Positions 10,771 to 22,610 of a stretch of DNA of 41,383 bases are shown piece by piece (within the stretch, counting starts at the first letter, position 1; each line of letters begins with the position of its first letter). The position numbers were made by a program, and so were the translations under genes. Where the stretch lies: NCBI GenBank assembly GCA_003833135.1, contig QZLH01000961.1, positions 1-41,383 on the forward strand, written 5' to 3'. Under the pieces are notes generated by a model, which was given only the letters and a program-made list of their open reading frames with translations, searched no databases and was not told the DNA's origin. This DNA comes from Oehlia diaphana (taxonomy: Eukaryota > Glomeromycota > Glomeromycetes > Glomerales > Glomeraceae).

Positions 10771-12180
10771 TTTACTTTTAAGCAAATAATAAATCGTATT
10801 CGCCATGTATATACCCTATATTTGTGATCAGGAATTCTTTTTGGTATTTTTTTATTATCTTGTTTAATTTTATTTTTCTTATATAACATAGAACTGAGGG
10901 ATATACAAAAATAGATGTTAATTCTACCAAAAGAAAAAGATTATACTAAATATATAAGTTACCACCTAACCTCCAGGCGTACAAAAGAATTTAATTTTTT
11001 ATTTATTAAAAAGTCACATTCGAAGAATGAGATTACTACTGTAGCGAGAAAAAATTTGTGGTCAAAACTTTTATGTAATTGTACTCCTATTTTTAAATAA
11101 ATGGTTTGTCATAAATAATTCTTATAATTTAACTACTATTTATACTAAGGTTTTAACATGAATGGCAAATGTCTGGCAATTTATTTATTATTTGCCATGT
11201 AATTGTTATATCTATAAATCACCAGTTTGACACTTAACTTCTATAAAATGTTAATAATATGGCATCAAATTATCAAATTTAACTCATCTACATCATTTAA
11301 TTCATTTAATACATGAAAAAAATAGTGTAATAACATTAAAATATGAAAGTCATATTATTAGTTTATAGAATTACATAACAGGGAACCAAAGGTAGTGGAG
11401 TCCCAACAGGGACAAAAAGAAAAAAGAAGTGGGTCTGGGACAGTGTAAATCTAAAACTCAAACAAACAACATTGTAATTATTTTATCACAAGGTTTCTTT
11501 TTTTTTAAATTAAATATAAGAGTGAGCAAATAAATATTTTTTGAATAATAAATATTTAAATTTAGTAGTATTTATTGTAAATACTATAATAAGATTTATT
11601 ATAAGTTAAAGCTAATAACCAAAAAATCTTACAACACATCAATCCTTACTGCAAAGTAAAAGCTAAAGAATGGAATCTAAAAATAAATAATACATAGTAA
11701 AATAGGTTAGAAGACTCGAATACTCTAAGTAAGCTTTGTAGAAAAGACAGATTCAAGCCCCCATGCCTACTATCAACTGACATTAACGATATATCATGAG
11801 TGATCAAACTCGTGCAGAGGTACTGTTACATTAATAATAAGACATGAGACCCACCACCAAAGGGAAGGGCCCCACATACAGAAGTCTGCGACATAGCTTG
11901 AGATATTATATTTTTCTCATTTAAGGTAACCAGACTACTGGAAGAGGAGGATAACCGAAGCACTCTAGGTGCACAAATCCCTTATACATCCCAGCTTAGT
12001 CATTTCCACTTACCGGAATAATAAATATTCAAGTTTGATGTTCATTTTGAACTTTTTTCTTCAAGAGTTTGACTAAAAGTTGCTTAGGAATAAGGCTCAT
12101 ATTTTTTTGATATTATTCGTTTCTAAATAGAGAGCTAATATCTTGACTAGCAGCTGAATGACTTAAAATGTTTTTATGTT
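10771..12180. other. Long stretch with no supported gene
   Basis: A 61-codon plus-strand frame at 10915-11100 has no recognisable domain, and I do not call it a gene. Two less AT-rich blocks lie at 11385-11455 and 11690-12020; the latter has a tRNA-promoter-like pair of boxes but no tRNA fold. The rest is AT-rich. Confidence 0.45.
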
Positions 12181-12182
12181 TG

Positions 12183-12310
12183 TAATAAAAAAAAAGTTTA
12201 TGCGTTATAATAAATATCTAAAGTTTAAGAAAAAAAAGGAATGTTCATAATAAAAAAAAAAAAAAAGTTTACGCATTATAATAAATATTTAAAGTTTAAA
12301 AATTACAAGT
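12183..12310. repeat. 71-bp direct repeat, two copies
   Basis: AATAAAAAAAAAGTTTA-YGC-RTTATAATAAATAT and a following TAAAGTTTAA block occur at 12183-12230 and again at 12250-12300, with a period of 71 bp between the GTTTAYGC cores (12196 and 12267). Confidence 0.7.
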
Positions 12311-13123
12311 ATTGAAACGTGTGAAAAAGGCTATAAATATTAAAAGTTGTTGCAGTTGAGTTATTATTAGTAAAACTAACTGTTGTGATCATGATCAACA
12401 GATTTGAGGTTCCGATGCATGATTATTTCTTTGCATGAGTCATTTAATCATTTCACATATATGTACCTATGTTGACTGATTAAAAAATAATGATTATCGA
12501 AAAATCGAAATAATATAATCTATTTTTTCATCAAATTATTATCTAAGCACATTTTTTGCAATGGGATCCGATATTCGATCTTACTCGCACAGATTTTTTG
12601 GAGAAATGATAAAAAAATCAACATAAATATAAATTTAAACATTTGCAATATAATTTTTTAGATAATACACAATAGTGTCAACACACACGCCTTAGTATAG
12701 TAATTTAGAATAAGTTAAGAAAAACTTAGTTTCCTTACGACAATTTGGTTGCTGTGTCTTACCTTTTACCATCATATTTAACGATAAAAGGTTAAATAAA
12801 GCGATAAATTTTTTATTATACTTTATATTATATAGACAAGACTTTTATGATAAATTCTCTAACTATACAAGGAATGCATAGCTTGCTAATTATGTTATAA
12901 ATATTACATGCTCATGAATTACTGTGCCACTTTACGGAGAGATATTCAAGATTACCGTATCCATGTCATTTTTAGAATACGAACGTTTCTCATGGCGCCT
13001 TTTCACAGTTATCAATTAATAAAATAAATTAAAAAATTAAGTCTACATCCTATAAAACTATCATTTTTACTTCAATATTAATTAATCTTGTGGCACAAAG
13101 TTAAAATTCTTTTACTACATTGC
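12311..13123. other. AT-rich stretch without genes
   Basis: No coding region. A TGAGTCA site lies near 12437 and a GATCATGATC palindrome near 12387; neither can be tied to a gene. Confidence 0.4.
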
Positions 13124-13397
13124 GGCGGATTTATGAAATTTGGCAAAAACTCTGCTGCACCCTCTGGAATTAAAATTGACTTACAGATACATTAAGCATT
13201 TTTCCTGGAAAAATTGGTTAGGTAATGGGAATATTGGTTAGACGCAAGATTTGGGTACAAAAAAATATTTTAGAGCTTATTTTTGACTGTTCACTAATAA
13301 ATTCGGGACTTAAATAGAAATTTGGTGACTAAAGTACTGTCAAATATTTATTAATTTGACATGATGGTCAAATTTTGAGGTATTTCATAAATCCGCC
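13124..13397. mobile_element. 274-bp inverted-repeat element (possible MITE)
   Basis: GGCGGATTTATGAAAT at 13124-13139 is exactly inverted at 13382-13397. The interior has no coding capacity and includes a shorter inverted pair near the right end (TTTGACATGATGGTCAAA). No clear target-site duplication was found, so assignment to a DNA-transposon family is open. Confidence 0.6.
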
Positions 13398-14111
13398 ATG
13401 ATGAGTGGATGTTGTCATATACGATAATAAAAATTATAATTTCGTCCTTAGAAATTAATTATAATAAAGTTAATAATACAGTATAACTAATGTGAATTAT
13501 CACTATTACAGTGTAAGGTAGAACAACGATGATATTATCATATTAAGTTATTAATTTTTTAAAAGACAACTTGCTTGCAAGTACGACTTATGTATATATG
13601 TCAAACTTTAGCATTGACAGATATATTTCTTTATGCAAATAATGGTTATGAAATATTTATTTACTAGAGAATTTAAAGCTATCACTGTTGTATGGAACTC
13701 CAATATTATGGAGAATTAAATTATGTAAAAGAAAAACTTTTAAATGATTAAATACTAAAATGTAAATTGGAAATGAAATATTACAATTAATTATTCAACT
13801 AAATTCAAGCATGACATTTTTGTATTTTATATTCTTGAAGGTAATATGACATTAAATTTAAAAACCGGAAGGTATTATGGCAAAAACAAAATATGTTTAA
13901 GTATAAAAGAAAATGTATATCAAAATAATTATTCAAAATAGGCAGAATTTTAATAATTTTAACAATTTATTTATATTCTAAAAGCAATAAATTTACTACC
14001 TTGTAAATATTTAGAAATAATAATAAATAATATAAATAAATGATTTAATGGCTTACAATCTAATAACTATTGATTTCTTTTTTAAGACTTTTTAAATTAA
14101 TTTTTGCTAAC
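13398..14111. other. AT-rich 3'-side stretch
   Basis: Nothing supported. It lies downstream of the kinase-Sel1 pseudogene that reads leftward. Confidence 0.45.
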
Positions 14112-16203
14112 TTATACATCACCTTTTTCGTATATTAAAGCAAAATTATTTTGTGCTACTTCATGTCCTAAACTTGCAGCATTTTGATATAATTCAAATG
14201 CTTTTTGCTTATCAATTTTAGTTTCAACACCATTATTATAACAATACCCTAACATCATTATTCCACCTGAATATCCTCCTTTAGCTGTTTGCTTAAATAA
14301 TTCAAAAGCTTTATTATAATCTTTTTCAACAAAAATTTCATTTTTATAAAATGTACCAAGATTATTTAAAGTAATTATATTTCCATTATTTGCAGCTTTA
14401 CCATACCAATAAATGCCTTTTCTAAATTTTTTTTTAACACCTATTCCTTTTTCATAACAATAACCGACTTTTAATTGCCCACTTGATAAACTTTCATTAG
14501 CCACTTTTTTATAATATTCAAAAGCTAACTTTTCATTTTTTATAGTTCCATAAAACATTGACCAACAAAATAATGTGCTAATATTTGACCTTTCTCTAAT
14601 GCATTAATAAACAAATTAAATGCTTTCTCATCATTTTCATTTGTTACAATTTCATAATAATTAGAATATCCATAGAAATTGAACTATTTTGATTATTTAA
14701 TAACCAATTATAAATTTCATGTAATAATCAAAATATTCAATAACTTGTTGTTTTACGGAATTTATTTTAAGTCCTCTATTCATTAATTTAAAAATAAAAT
14801 CATTTATTTCATCAACAATAATGTTAAGATCTTCTTCAAATAGATGATTTTCTTGTTCACTAAATATTATTATAGGATCAATTTCTTTTCTATTTATTTT
14901 GTTATAATTTTTAACAAATTGAGATAAATCTCCTTGTAATTCCGAATTATAAGATTGATATTCTGCTATTACATCTGTTTTTGTAATTATTGCATTTAAC
15001 CAATCAACCACATGATATATTGTTGGACGATTATCTGGTTCCCCATCCCAAACATAATTTAGAATTAATAATGTTTAAATTTTAAAAATTTATCAAATCT
15101 TAAGTATTACTTACTAATATAAATTTTAACCTATTCATCAGGTGTACCAGAAACAATAGTTTCTCTAAGACCTTGCGAAATTTCCAAAGCCAAATCAATA
15201 TAGTATTGTTCACCTTCAAAATGAAAAGGAGGTTTCCCATTGGATATTTCCCATAATAATATGCCAAAACTATAAATATCACTTATTTCATTTAATGAAT
15301 ATATTTGTGTTGATTGGTTATTATTTCTTTGTCTATTAAAGCTTTTTGGATCGATATAAGGAACCATCTCAAATAATTTAGATTGAAAATTGGAAGATGC
15401 TCCAATTCTTTTGGATAATCCAAAATCTGCTAATTTGATTGTGTTATTATGGACTAGTATATTACAAGAGTTCTATTAAAGAAACATACATATATATTCA
15501 AATGAGTAATGCAGGTATAATATTATTATTTGTTGAACACGTTACCAAATCACGATGCACTATTTTTTCGTTATGTAAGCATGATATAGCACAAGACTGA
15601 TATACCATATTATATTTGTCAACCCAAGTAAGCTTGTTAAAGTTTTTCTTCAAATAACTTCGAAGACTACCACCATCGGCATATTCCATTACTAACCCAT
15701 AATTATGATTTCTAATAAAAAATTAATCATAAAATGTATTTCTTTAAATTTTGTGCTTAAAAGAAAATATTATATTTATTAAGGTATCTATAATAAATAC
15801 CTTAACTCAAATTTTGTTATCCCATAGCAACAAATAATGTTATCATGAAAATCAATTTCTCGTTGAATTTTTAACTAAATAAAATTTTCAAAATAAGAAC
15901 ATGAAACAAAATCATAAACAAAAAAAAAATTATTTTATATAAATCACCTCATGAATGATTTCTTTCATGGTTATATTATTAAAACTAAAATAATTTTAAC
16001 GCAAATTGCTTTCTGATTTTTTCCAACTTGCACGATATACATTTCCGAAACCTCCAGCACCAATATGTTGAATATTATTAAATTGTTTGTATTCATAAAA
16101 TTAAAAAATTCATAGGCTTAATGGGGTTGCAAACCAAATGTTCTTTATCGACGGCTTCCTCAATCCAATTAACCCATTCATATTTACACTCAGTATCTTG
16201 CAT
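14112..16203 (-). pseudogene. Kinase-Sel1 repeat fusion, heavily disrupted
   Basis: The minus strand once encoded a TKL-like kinase fused to Sel1 repeats. From the ATG at 16203 it reads a short helical lead, IGAGGFGNVYRASW (glycine loop), VMEYADGGSLRSYL, HRDL at an exon end, then after an intron NSCNILVHNN, KLADFGLSKR, YIDPKS, SDIYSFGILLWEIS, GEPDNRPTI, a linker, and four Sel1-like repeats (14112-14558, with LKVGYCYEKGIGV, LGYCYNNGVETK). Lesions seen: frameshift in a T-run near 16100; frameshift near 15990; TAG 15131-15133 where Tyr is expected (GTPDE-stop-VKIY); a missing AG acceptor before the GEPDNRP exon (about 15065); TAA near 14697; frame changes near 14670 and 14560. In intact relatives Sel1 repeats are thought to scaffold partners. 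No functional full-length product is possible. Confidence 0.85.
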
Positions 16204-16432
16204 TTTGATATTACCAATGTATTGAACAATGATAAGTTTAGTGATAAAGTTAAAAAAATTGAAAAAGTGAAAATTATTAAAGTTTTGTTGTGTATGCCTA
16301 TTCTTTTTCTCTGATGATAGTCGTACAAGCATGATTTAGTATTACCTGTTACCAAACAAAAAGTCAATCAGCCCGTGAGTCCGATACTCGATAACCTCAG
16401 CCCATGGTACCGCAGTACGCACATTTATATAA

Positions 16433-16440
16433 TGACGTCA
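16433..16440. promoter_or_regulatory. TGACGTCA palindrome upstream of the kinase-Sel1 locus
   Basis: A perfect CRE/ATF-type site lies about 230 bp upstream of the minus-strand start at 16203, in a less AT-rich block (16370-16450). CRE-type bZIP proteins bind this sequence; use here is inference. Confidence 0.35.
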
Positions 16441-17159
16441 TCATGAAATCGAAAGTCGTATGTAAAGAATTTTTATTTTTTTGATTTTTTTTTTAAACAC
16501 TTATACAACTTCTTGATACAAAACAAATTTTTTATTGTTATAATGTTGGCATTATTTGAATAAAATTGGATAAATGATCTCTTACCAATAATGTATTGGA
16601 GTTTTTTAAAAAACGTGTTGTTATAAGCTGATAATAAAAATTAAAAGTACCATTACAAAGTTTACATCTATCAGTTAAACGAATACTAATTAAAAAAAGG
16701 GAATTAGGATTATTTAGAAAAACTTTATCTGATGGTTAAGTTATGCTATAAAAATTTAGAGTTGCCGAATCATTATTGTTTTAATGATTATAATTTGTTA
16801 AGTTAATGTTATGCGATCAAAAAAAAATTATTATAATGCCTTAATGGCCTATTGTTACCTCTACGGAGAGCAGTGCAGATGTAGCCGGTATGATAATTTT
16901 ACATAAAAATAGTATTTATACTAAAATTATCCAGAACTCTTTCTTGTAGTAAAAATAACAAGCCTAAAATATTTTTCTTAACCGATCACAAAAATAAATT
17001 AATCCAAAACATCTTAATATGATAGACTAATATACAATGACAATGAATGAGTTATTACAAAGTTTAATCATTTGATTTTTTTTTTTTTGAAAAAAAAGAA
17101 AATTTGAATCAATTGATATTAACTCATTATAGCGCACCAATAATATTAGATATATAATA
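16441..17159. other. Intergenic stretch between divergent kinase loci
   Basis: No coding region. AT-rich with long A and T runs; ends at the foldback element at 17160. Confidence 0.45.
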
Positions 17160-17237
17160 GTTATTGGGTAGGGGGGTTGAAATATCACCGAACTGCGAAG
17201 CAGTTCAGATGATATTTTAACCCCCCTACCTAATAAC
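17160..17237. repeat. 78-bp foldback (hairpin) element, copy 1
   Basis: The left arm GTTATTGGGTAGGGGGGTT... and the right arm ...AACCCCCCTACCTAATAAC fold back around the tight tip CGAACTGC-gaa-GCAGTTC. It is nearly a perfect palindrome along its whole length. A second copy of the same design is at 33675-33753. Confidence 0.8.
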
Positions 17238-17479
17238 TTTTATTATTATCTAAATTTATGGATAATATAGACAATCACCATAACAAACATGAGTTCGATT
17301 AAAGGATTTTGAAATTTTATTTTACTATGAATTTATATGAATTTGTTATTCCAAATTCTTTGATTGTTTGATAATAACTTCTTTTTTTCCAACATCATTT
17401 TTAGTATGTTTCATTAACTTTTCAGAAAATGATTCTTGTTTACATAAACTTTCTTTTGTATAAATGTATTGTCGTTAAA

Positions 17480-17660
17480 CATCAAGCACGTACAGATAAA
17501 CATCAGGCACGTGATAGATAAGCACGTACAGATAAATATCAAGCATGGGACAGATGAAAATCAAGCATAAACAGGTAAAATGTCAGACACGGGTGACATT
17601 GTGACATTTTATCTAGCAATGCTTGATTTTTTACCTCACAATGTCTGATAATTTTGTCCA
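17480..17660. repeat. Degenerate short repeats upstream of a kinase gene
   Basis: The unit ATCA-R-GCACGTACAGATAA, with variants, recurs five or six times between 17480 and 17590 (cores ATCAAGCACG, ATCAGGCACG, AAGCACGTACAG, ATCAAGCATG, ATCAAGCATAAACAGG, GTCAGACACG). Part of it is then repeated in inverted form: AAAATCAAGCAT (about 17558) faces ATGCTTGATTTT (about 17619). It includes one CACGTG. It ends about 170 bp before the kinase start at 17828 and could be a regulatory array or a decayed tandem repeat. Confidence 0.6.
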
Positions 17661-17827
17661 ACTCGGCTTGCCATAGATCAGATGATCATTGTTTCACAAT
17701 ATAGCACATGACAGGTAGATCAGTAAACAATACTAAAATTTTGGCGGTTGCACCACTTTTTATTTAACCGTTGGAACTTGGAACTCTCTTTTTTGAGTAT
17801 CTAAAAAAAACAAATTTTTATATAAAT

Positions 17828-19630
17828 ATGCCTAATATTCGAGAAGAGTTAATTCGAGCAGCACTTATGAGAGCATTTATATCAATTGATTATAATATTC
17901 ACAATAACTTACATAAACAATACGAATTTATGCAACAAACAATCCTTGACGATAATTCTTTTACAGAAGAAGAAATAACTGAAGCAATAAGATTGAATAA
18001 TAAAAATTATGATCGAGGTAAAATTCTTTATAATTATGGAACAAGAAGAGTTTGTGAAAATTGTAACCGAAAATGTTTAGCTACATTATATTGTGAATAT
18101 TGTGTTCGAAATTATTTAAAAGCAAACTTTTCAAATTGGACATCCGGAAATCATAATATTGACAATTTAATAAAAAATTGTCAATTAGAAACATTTATGC
18201 CAGATACTATTATTGAATGGATCCCATATAGTAATTTAGAAAATATTAAATATCTGACAAAAGGTGGATTTTCTAAGATTTATACAGCGAATTGGATTGG
18301 TGGATGGTATGAAGAATGGGATTCTAAAACACAACAATTAGAAAGAGTTAAAGCTCCTGGAATGCAAAATATGGCAGGATATGTAATACTTAAAGAATTA
18401 GAAAATGTTGAAAATGCAAGTCAAAATTGGTTTGAAGAGGTTAGTAATCTCAATATATTTAAAGAACTTAAATTTAGAATTTAATTATTGACATAATTTT
18501 ATTGTTTTTACAGGCTAAATCACATTTATCTTTAAGCAACAAACTTTCAGAGATTGTTCAATGTTATGGTTTGACACAAAATCCGTCAAATGGAAATTAT
18601 ATGCTTGTAATATGCAAGTTTGATATGAATTTAAGAGAATATTTACGACAAAATCATAAACAACTTACATGGAAAGAAAGAATTAGAATTACTTTTGAAG
18701 TAATTGATGCACTTTATTGGATTCATAATGAGAATTCAATTCATAGAGATTTGCATTCTGGAAATATATTATATTCGAAACTTAATGACTATTGGAAAAT
18801 TGGTGATCTTGGATTTTGTGGTCCTACAGATAGACCATTAACAAGTATATATGGAAATCTTCCTTACATAGCTCCTGAAGTTATTAGGGGAAAAGGATAT
18901 ACGTTTAAATCTGATATTTATAGTATTGCAATGCTTATGTGGGAAATTTCATTTGGACAACCTCCATTTATGAATTATGAACATGATTGCATTCTTGCAC
19001 TTAACATCATTGATGGTATAAGACCAAGAATTATATCAGGAATTCCTTCAAAATATAAAAGTTTAATGGAACAATGTTGGGATGCTAATCCATTAGAAAG
19101 ACCTGATACTAATACACTTTCAGAAAAAATTATAGAAATTAAATCATATTATCAAAATAATCCAAATGAATTACCTCAATTAATAGCAAAAATTGATAAA
19201 AAAACAAACAATATTTTTAGTAGTAAATTATTTACAAGTAAAATTCATGAATTTGGAAATTTACCTGAACCAAAAAATGTAACAAAAGGTACGACTATTT
19301 AATGATTATTGACTATTTATTCTTTTATTTTAATATAATATGTTTTTAATTAATTTTTGATAGAAGAACAAGAAGGTAACTTAAAGTTGAATCCAAATTA
19401 CGATCTTTGTTCCTTTTCATATAATTCTTTAGTATAATGTTTTAATTAATAATAAATTGAAATAATCTTTTTTTTTAAATAGCATTTTATACTAGTAGTA
19501 AATTATGTGATTTTAGTAGTATTTCTGACAATAGTAAGTATATATATATATTTTTAAAATAACGTTAAATTTTATATAACAAAATATCAAATGATTTATT
19601 TTTATTATAGCTAGTAATCTTCTAAAATAA
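17828..19630 (+). CDS. Protein kinase, TKL-like, with N-terminal Cys-rich ribbon
   Basis: Exons 17828-18439, 18514-19288, 19364-19375 (12 bp), 19483-19533 and 19611-19630 keep one frame for 489 residues. Residues about 80-105 hold CENCNRKC...YCEYC, a zinc-ribbon-like four-cysteine module typical of this fungal kinase family. The kinase domain follows: YLTKGGFSKIYTANW (glycine-rich loop), VILKEL (ATP-binding Lys), HRDLHSGNIL (catalytic loop with HRD and N), IGDLGFCG in place of DFG, YIAPEV, and CWDANPLERPD. It should be an active Ser/Thr-type kinase; the DLG variant is conservative. The start at 17828 is the first in-frame ATG; the frame is open upstream to 17771 without another ATG. The tail ends early because of a frameshift in the last exon (see the tail exons downstream). 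Substrates are unknown. Confidence 0.85.
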
Positions 19631-20036
19631 GTGATCGGTATACATCAATTAATTTTAAAAATCGTAATGAAGGTATATTAAGATTTTATAACAAATAAGT
19701 ACTAATTTTAGATAATGATAAAGGATCACCCAGATTATTTAAAATGGAGAATGGTAAGTAAATTATTTATTAATATTTCAATTCAATTTTCATATAACAT
19801 TATTCGAAGACAAGGAACGAAGAATATATAAATTTGATTATTTAATAACATAATATTCAAAATTATTATGATAAAGAACAATAAAACAAAACCAAATGTT
19901 GATATTATTGGTAAGTAACATTCATTAAATTGCTTTCTAAATAATAATTTATCCTATTTTTTACATAAAGATGAAGTATATAATAATCCAAATCTTCATT
20001 CAGAAGAATAAGATGGATTGGAAATTTCTGATGGTT
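19631..20036 (+). pseudogene. Cut-off C-terminal mini-exon string of the kinase gene
   Basis: If one base is missing near 19622, the last exon would instead continue to GAAG|GTATAT at about 19671 with KISDRYTSINFKNRNE. Further exon-like pieces follow, each bounded by AG and GT: about 19710-19753 (NDKGSPRLFKMEN), about 19876-19911 (KTKPNVDII, with an out-of-phase acceptor) and about 19971-20033 (EVYNNPNLHSEE, then TAA where CAA would fit, then DGLEISD). Most of these would join in phase 1. They look like the original kinase tail, now no longer translated. Confidence 0.55.
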
Positions 20037-20886
20037 TGTTTATAATTCAAAAATGCTGTACTGAGAAAATATTTATAATAATTATTACAATTTATGATTA
20101 TTTGTTATTTTGAATTATTTAAACACTAAGATTAGAGTAATAAGAAGATTCTTAGTTTGTAATTAAATAATTCTGCTTTATTTAAATATTACTTATGATT
20201 CAATTATTAAATACATAAATACAAATTATCAATAAATATTGGTTTTTAAAATTTTATTGGAATATCACGTAATGGTAAGCATGATCTATTGTAAAAAAGA
20301 GATATGTTGCGCTCACTATATATCATAGGAAATTAAAATTTGTAATAATATAAAGTATAAACTTTTAGAATCTCATAAATGCAAAAACATGCATAGGAAA
20401 GTAATAAATTTTACTTAAAACTACATATATTGATCATTTCATAAACACTGTGACTAATTATCATAATAGTAGGTTACGCGTATATAAAAATATTTAAAAA
20501 GCAACTGGCAATATCATAAAAAGCCAAAAATATTTCTTACGAATTAGAGTAACATTTCTTAAACATCTCTTTAATAAAATTTTAGAAAAATAAAATATGT
20601 TTTCATTGTTTATACTATAATTTTATTGGGAATAATTTATGTAGTATATATAACTAGATTACTAGAAAAACTATATAATTCAATTAAATTTAATGTACAT
20701 TATATGATGGATGATTGTAAATAAAGATAAGGTACTAGATTTTCATTATGTAAATATTTTAATCAGATAAGAAATGAATTCCAAGTAAAAAATAATAAGG
20801 CCAAGAAAGAAATTATATATATGTTGTAGGTGGAAATGGAATCAAAATATTTCAAATTAGAATCAATTCAAAATACCTAGTAATAT
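20037..20886. other. AT-rich intergenic stretch
   Basis: No gene or clear repeat seen between the kinase tail and the foldback element. Confidence 0.5.
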
Positions 20887-20966
20887 GTGGATACGGAATG
20901 TTGACCAGAATTAAAGCATAGTGCCGGACTATGATTTCGTAATGCTGGCCAAGATCCGATTTCCAC
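20887..20966. repeat. 80-bp imperfect palindrome of the CCAG-type, copy 1
   Basis: Arms TTGACCAGAATTA...CATAGT and ACTATG...TAATGCTGGCCAA face each other across GCCGG; outer arms GTGGATACGGAATG and ATCCGATTTCCAC extend the pairing. A related, inverted copy lies at 34435-34486. Confidence 0.7.
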
Positions 20967-21565
20967 CAGTATTCAGAAACAACATATTTATCAGGCAGAA
21001 TCTTTCACAAAAATTTTTATTTTGAATAGAGTCAAAGACATTATGATTATAATTTGGATTCGCATGATGATTTTATGACCAATAATGGTTAAATTTTTTG
21101 GTTAAAATATTAAATATATTGTAATATGAAAGATAATATTTTCGAACAAGATTTCGAACAAGATATTTTAATTATGTAAAGATATAATTTGATTGATGAC
21201 ATCTTTATATATTTCGTAATAACAATGTTATATTTATTATATTATTCGATATCACCTCATTTGTTGCATTTTTTATATGAAGACAAACATTAAGAATTCT
21301 TGGAGTATCTTAAGTGATTTCTGTAATTTAGTAAAAAATATTCTAAGATTTAGTGAAAATTTCAAGTTTTAGTAAATAAACTCTTTTTAATAATTATAAT
21401 TAAAATCGTCTTTATTATACAATCAAAGCTTCGGAAACTTTAATTCTGCTAAATTAGTAAAATTCGGGAGTTTGGAATTTGGTGGTGATAAAAAATTAAA
21501 TTATGAACTTGTCAAATAAGAAAAAATTTCATTGCTTTCGTATTATGTGAAAAGTTTCATAATTT
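20967..21565. other. AT-rich intergenic stretch
   Basis: Contains a short direct repeat TTCGAACAAGAT (about 21141 and 21153) and nothing else I can name. Confidence 0.4.
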
Positions 21566-21786
21566 ATGGATATTATACGGTGTTGTATTTATATTAGTTA
21601 ATTTCACTTCGTGACGAAACCAATATAAATACCACTATGGCTAATGCAGATCATGCTCAAATAAACTATCAATTTTCGATATTGTAGGCAAATAAACTGT
21701 CGATATTCAATATTGTTAGGCAAATAAACTATCGATATCAATATTATACAATAATGAAATATCGGTCAAATAAAATCAGCATGATC
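21566..21786 (+). repeat. Dispersed repeat, long copy (221 bp) with internal 31/32-bp tandem units
   Basis: It starts ATGGATATTATACGGTGTTG and ends AAAATCAGCATGATC. A shorter copy, lacking the middle, lies inverted at 34092-34191. This copy holds three tandem units beginning CAAATAAACTRTC at 21658, 21689 and 21721. The left part also contains an inverted pair (TGTATTTATATTAGTT / ACCAATATAAATACCA). GATCATGCT occurs inverted at both ends of the tandem part (about 21649 and 21778). Confidence 0.7.
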
Positions 21787-21999
21787 CTATGGGGCCGTGT
21801 GATTAGTAATCAGATTCATAATTCCCTCATTTAATAAATTAATATTATGATGATTAACAAAATATATTATTCATTAATAGCAAAAAAATTATGTAGCTAA
21901 AATATAATTAATAAGTTGCTCCAATGCTTTATGACAATAATTTCTTATGGGGAAAAGAGGTAGTTATGCACGGGAGATAGATTTAGGTTAGGTTTAATA

Positions 22000-22030
22000 A
22001 GATGATTAAGCTCATCCGGGTTAATCATCT
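22000..22030. repeat. Short hairpin
   Basis: AGATGATTAA at 22000-22009 and TTAATCATCT at 22021-22030 form a perfect 10-bp stem with an 11-base GC-richer loop. No gene is adjacent; no following T-run suggests a terminator. Confidence 0.5.
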
Positions 22031-22402
22031 GTCTTGACTTAATCTCATTATAGTTTAATTCAGATAACTCAACTTTATTCATGTAAAATTGACATTTTTC
22101 TGTACCTTAATGCCAGGGATTTCAAACACATATTACGGGATCCAAAAATAGGATATTTTGATCAGGACCTGTTGTATACATTAAACTTCATTTGTAATAA
22201 AGTTCAAGTTAATGCTTCCTTACATATGAAGATTAAATTAAAAAAAAGATACAATTCTTTTTTTACAACCGGTGACTGGAAATTTTTATGAATTTTTCCT
22301 ATTAAATGACTTAATATTTCATATTTTTACTTGTGTACGTTTGAATTATTCAAAGACAACTTACAAATGTTAATATAATGATCTGCATGATACATTTTTA
22401 AT

Positions 22403-22562
22403 CAGTGTTCGGAAATTACTTGGTCATTTGACCATTTAATATGATTTCTGAAACCATTTGTCATTATTCATAATCGTTTGTCATTTGAGCATTGAAATGA
22501 CATGTCATTTGTTATTTGTCATTTGAATCATTTGGTCATTTCAAGTCATTTGCAGAACACTG
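22403..22562. mobile_element. 160-bp hAT-type MITE with 8-bp target duplication
   Basis: The ends are CAGTGTTCGGAAATTACTTG and the inverted CAGTGTTCTGCAAATGACTT, and the element is flanked by a perfect 8-bp direct duplication TTTTTAAT (22395-22402 and 22563-22570). CAGTG ends with 8-bp duplications are the hallmark of hAT elements. The interior is built from repeated TCATTTG / CAAATGA boxes and codes for nothing, so it is non-autonomous. It lies 125 bp upstream of an F-box pseudogene. Confidence 0.9.
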
Positions 22563-22610
22563 TTTTTAATAGAACTGCGCCTAGCTACTAAACATGTTAC
22601 ACACCATTAA

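Noticed and set aside
10915..11100. 61-codon plus-strand frame
   Set aside because: No recognisable family, no splice neighbours in frame, length within chance.
11700..11780. tRNA-like internal promoter boxes (TAGGTTAGAAG and GATTCAAGCCC)
   Set aside because: The boxes fit A- and B-box consensus loosely, but the T-arm, acceptor arm and anticodon arm do not pair, so it is not a tRNA gene; a tRNA-derived SINE relic cannot be shown.
17478..17600. CRISPR-like array
   Set aside because: Units are degenerate, spacing is irregular and there are no unique spacers; the genome is eukaryotic.
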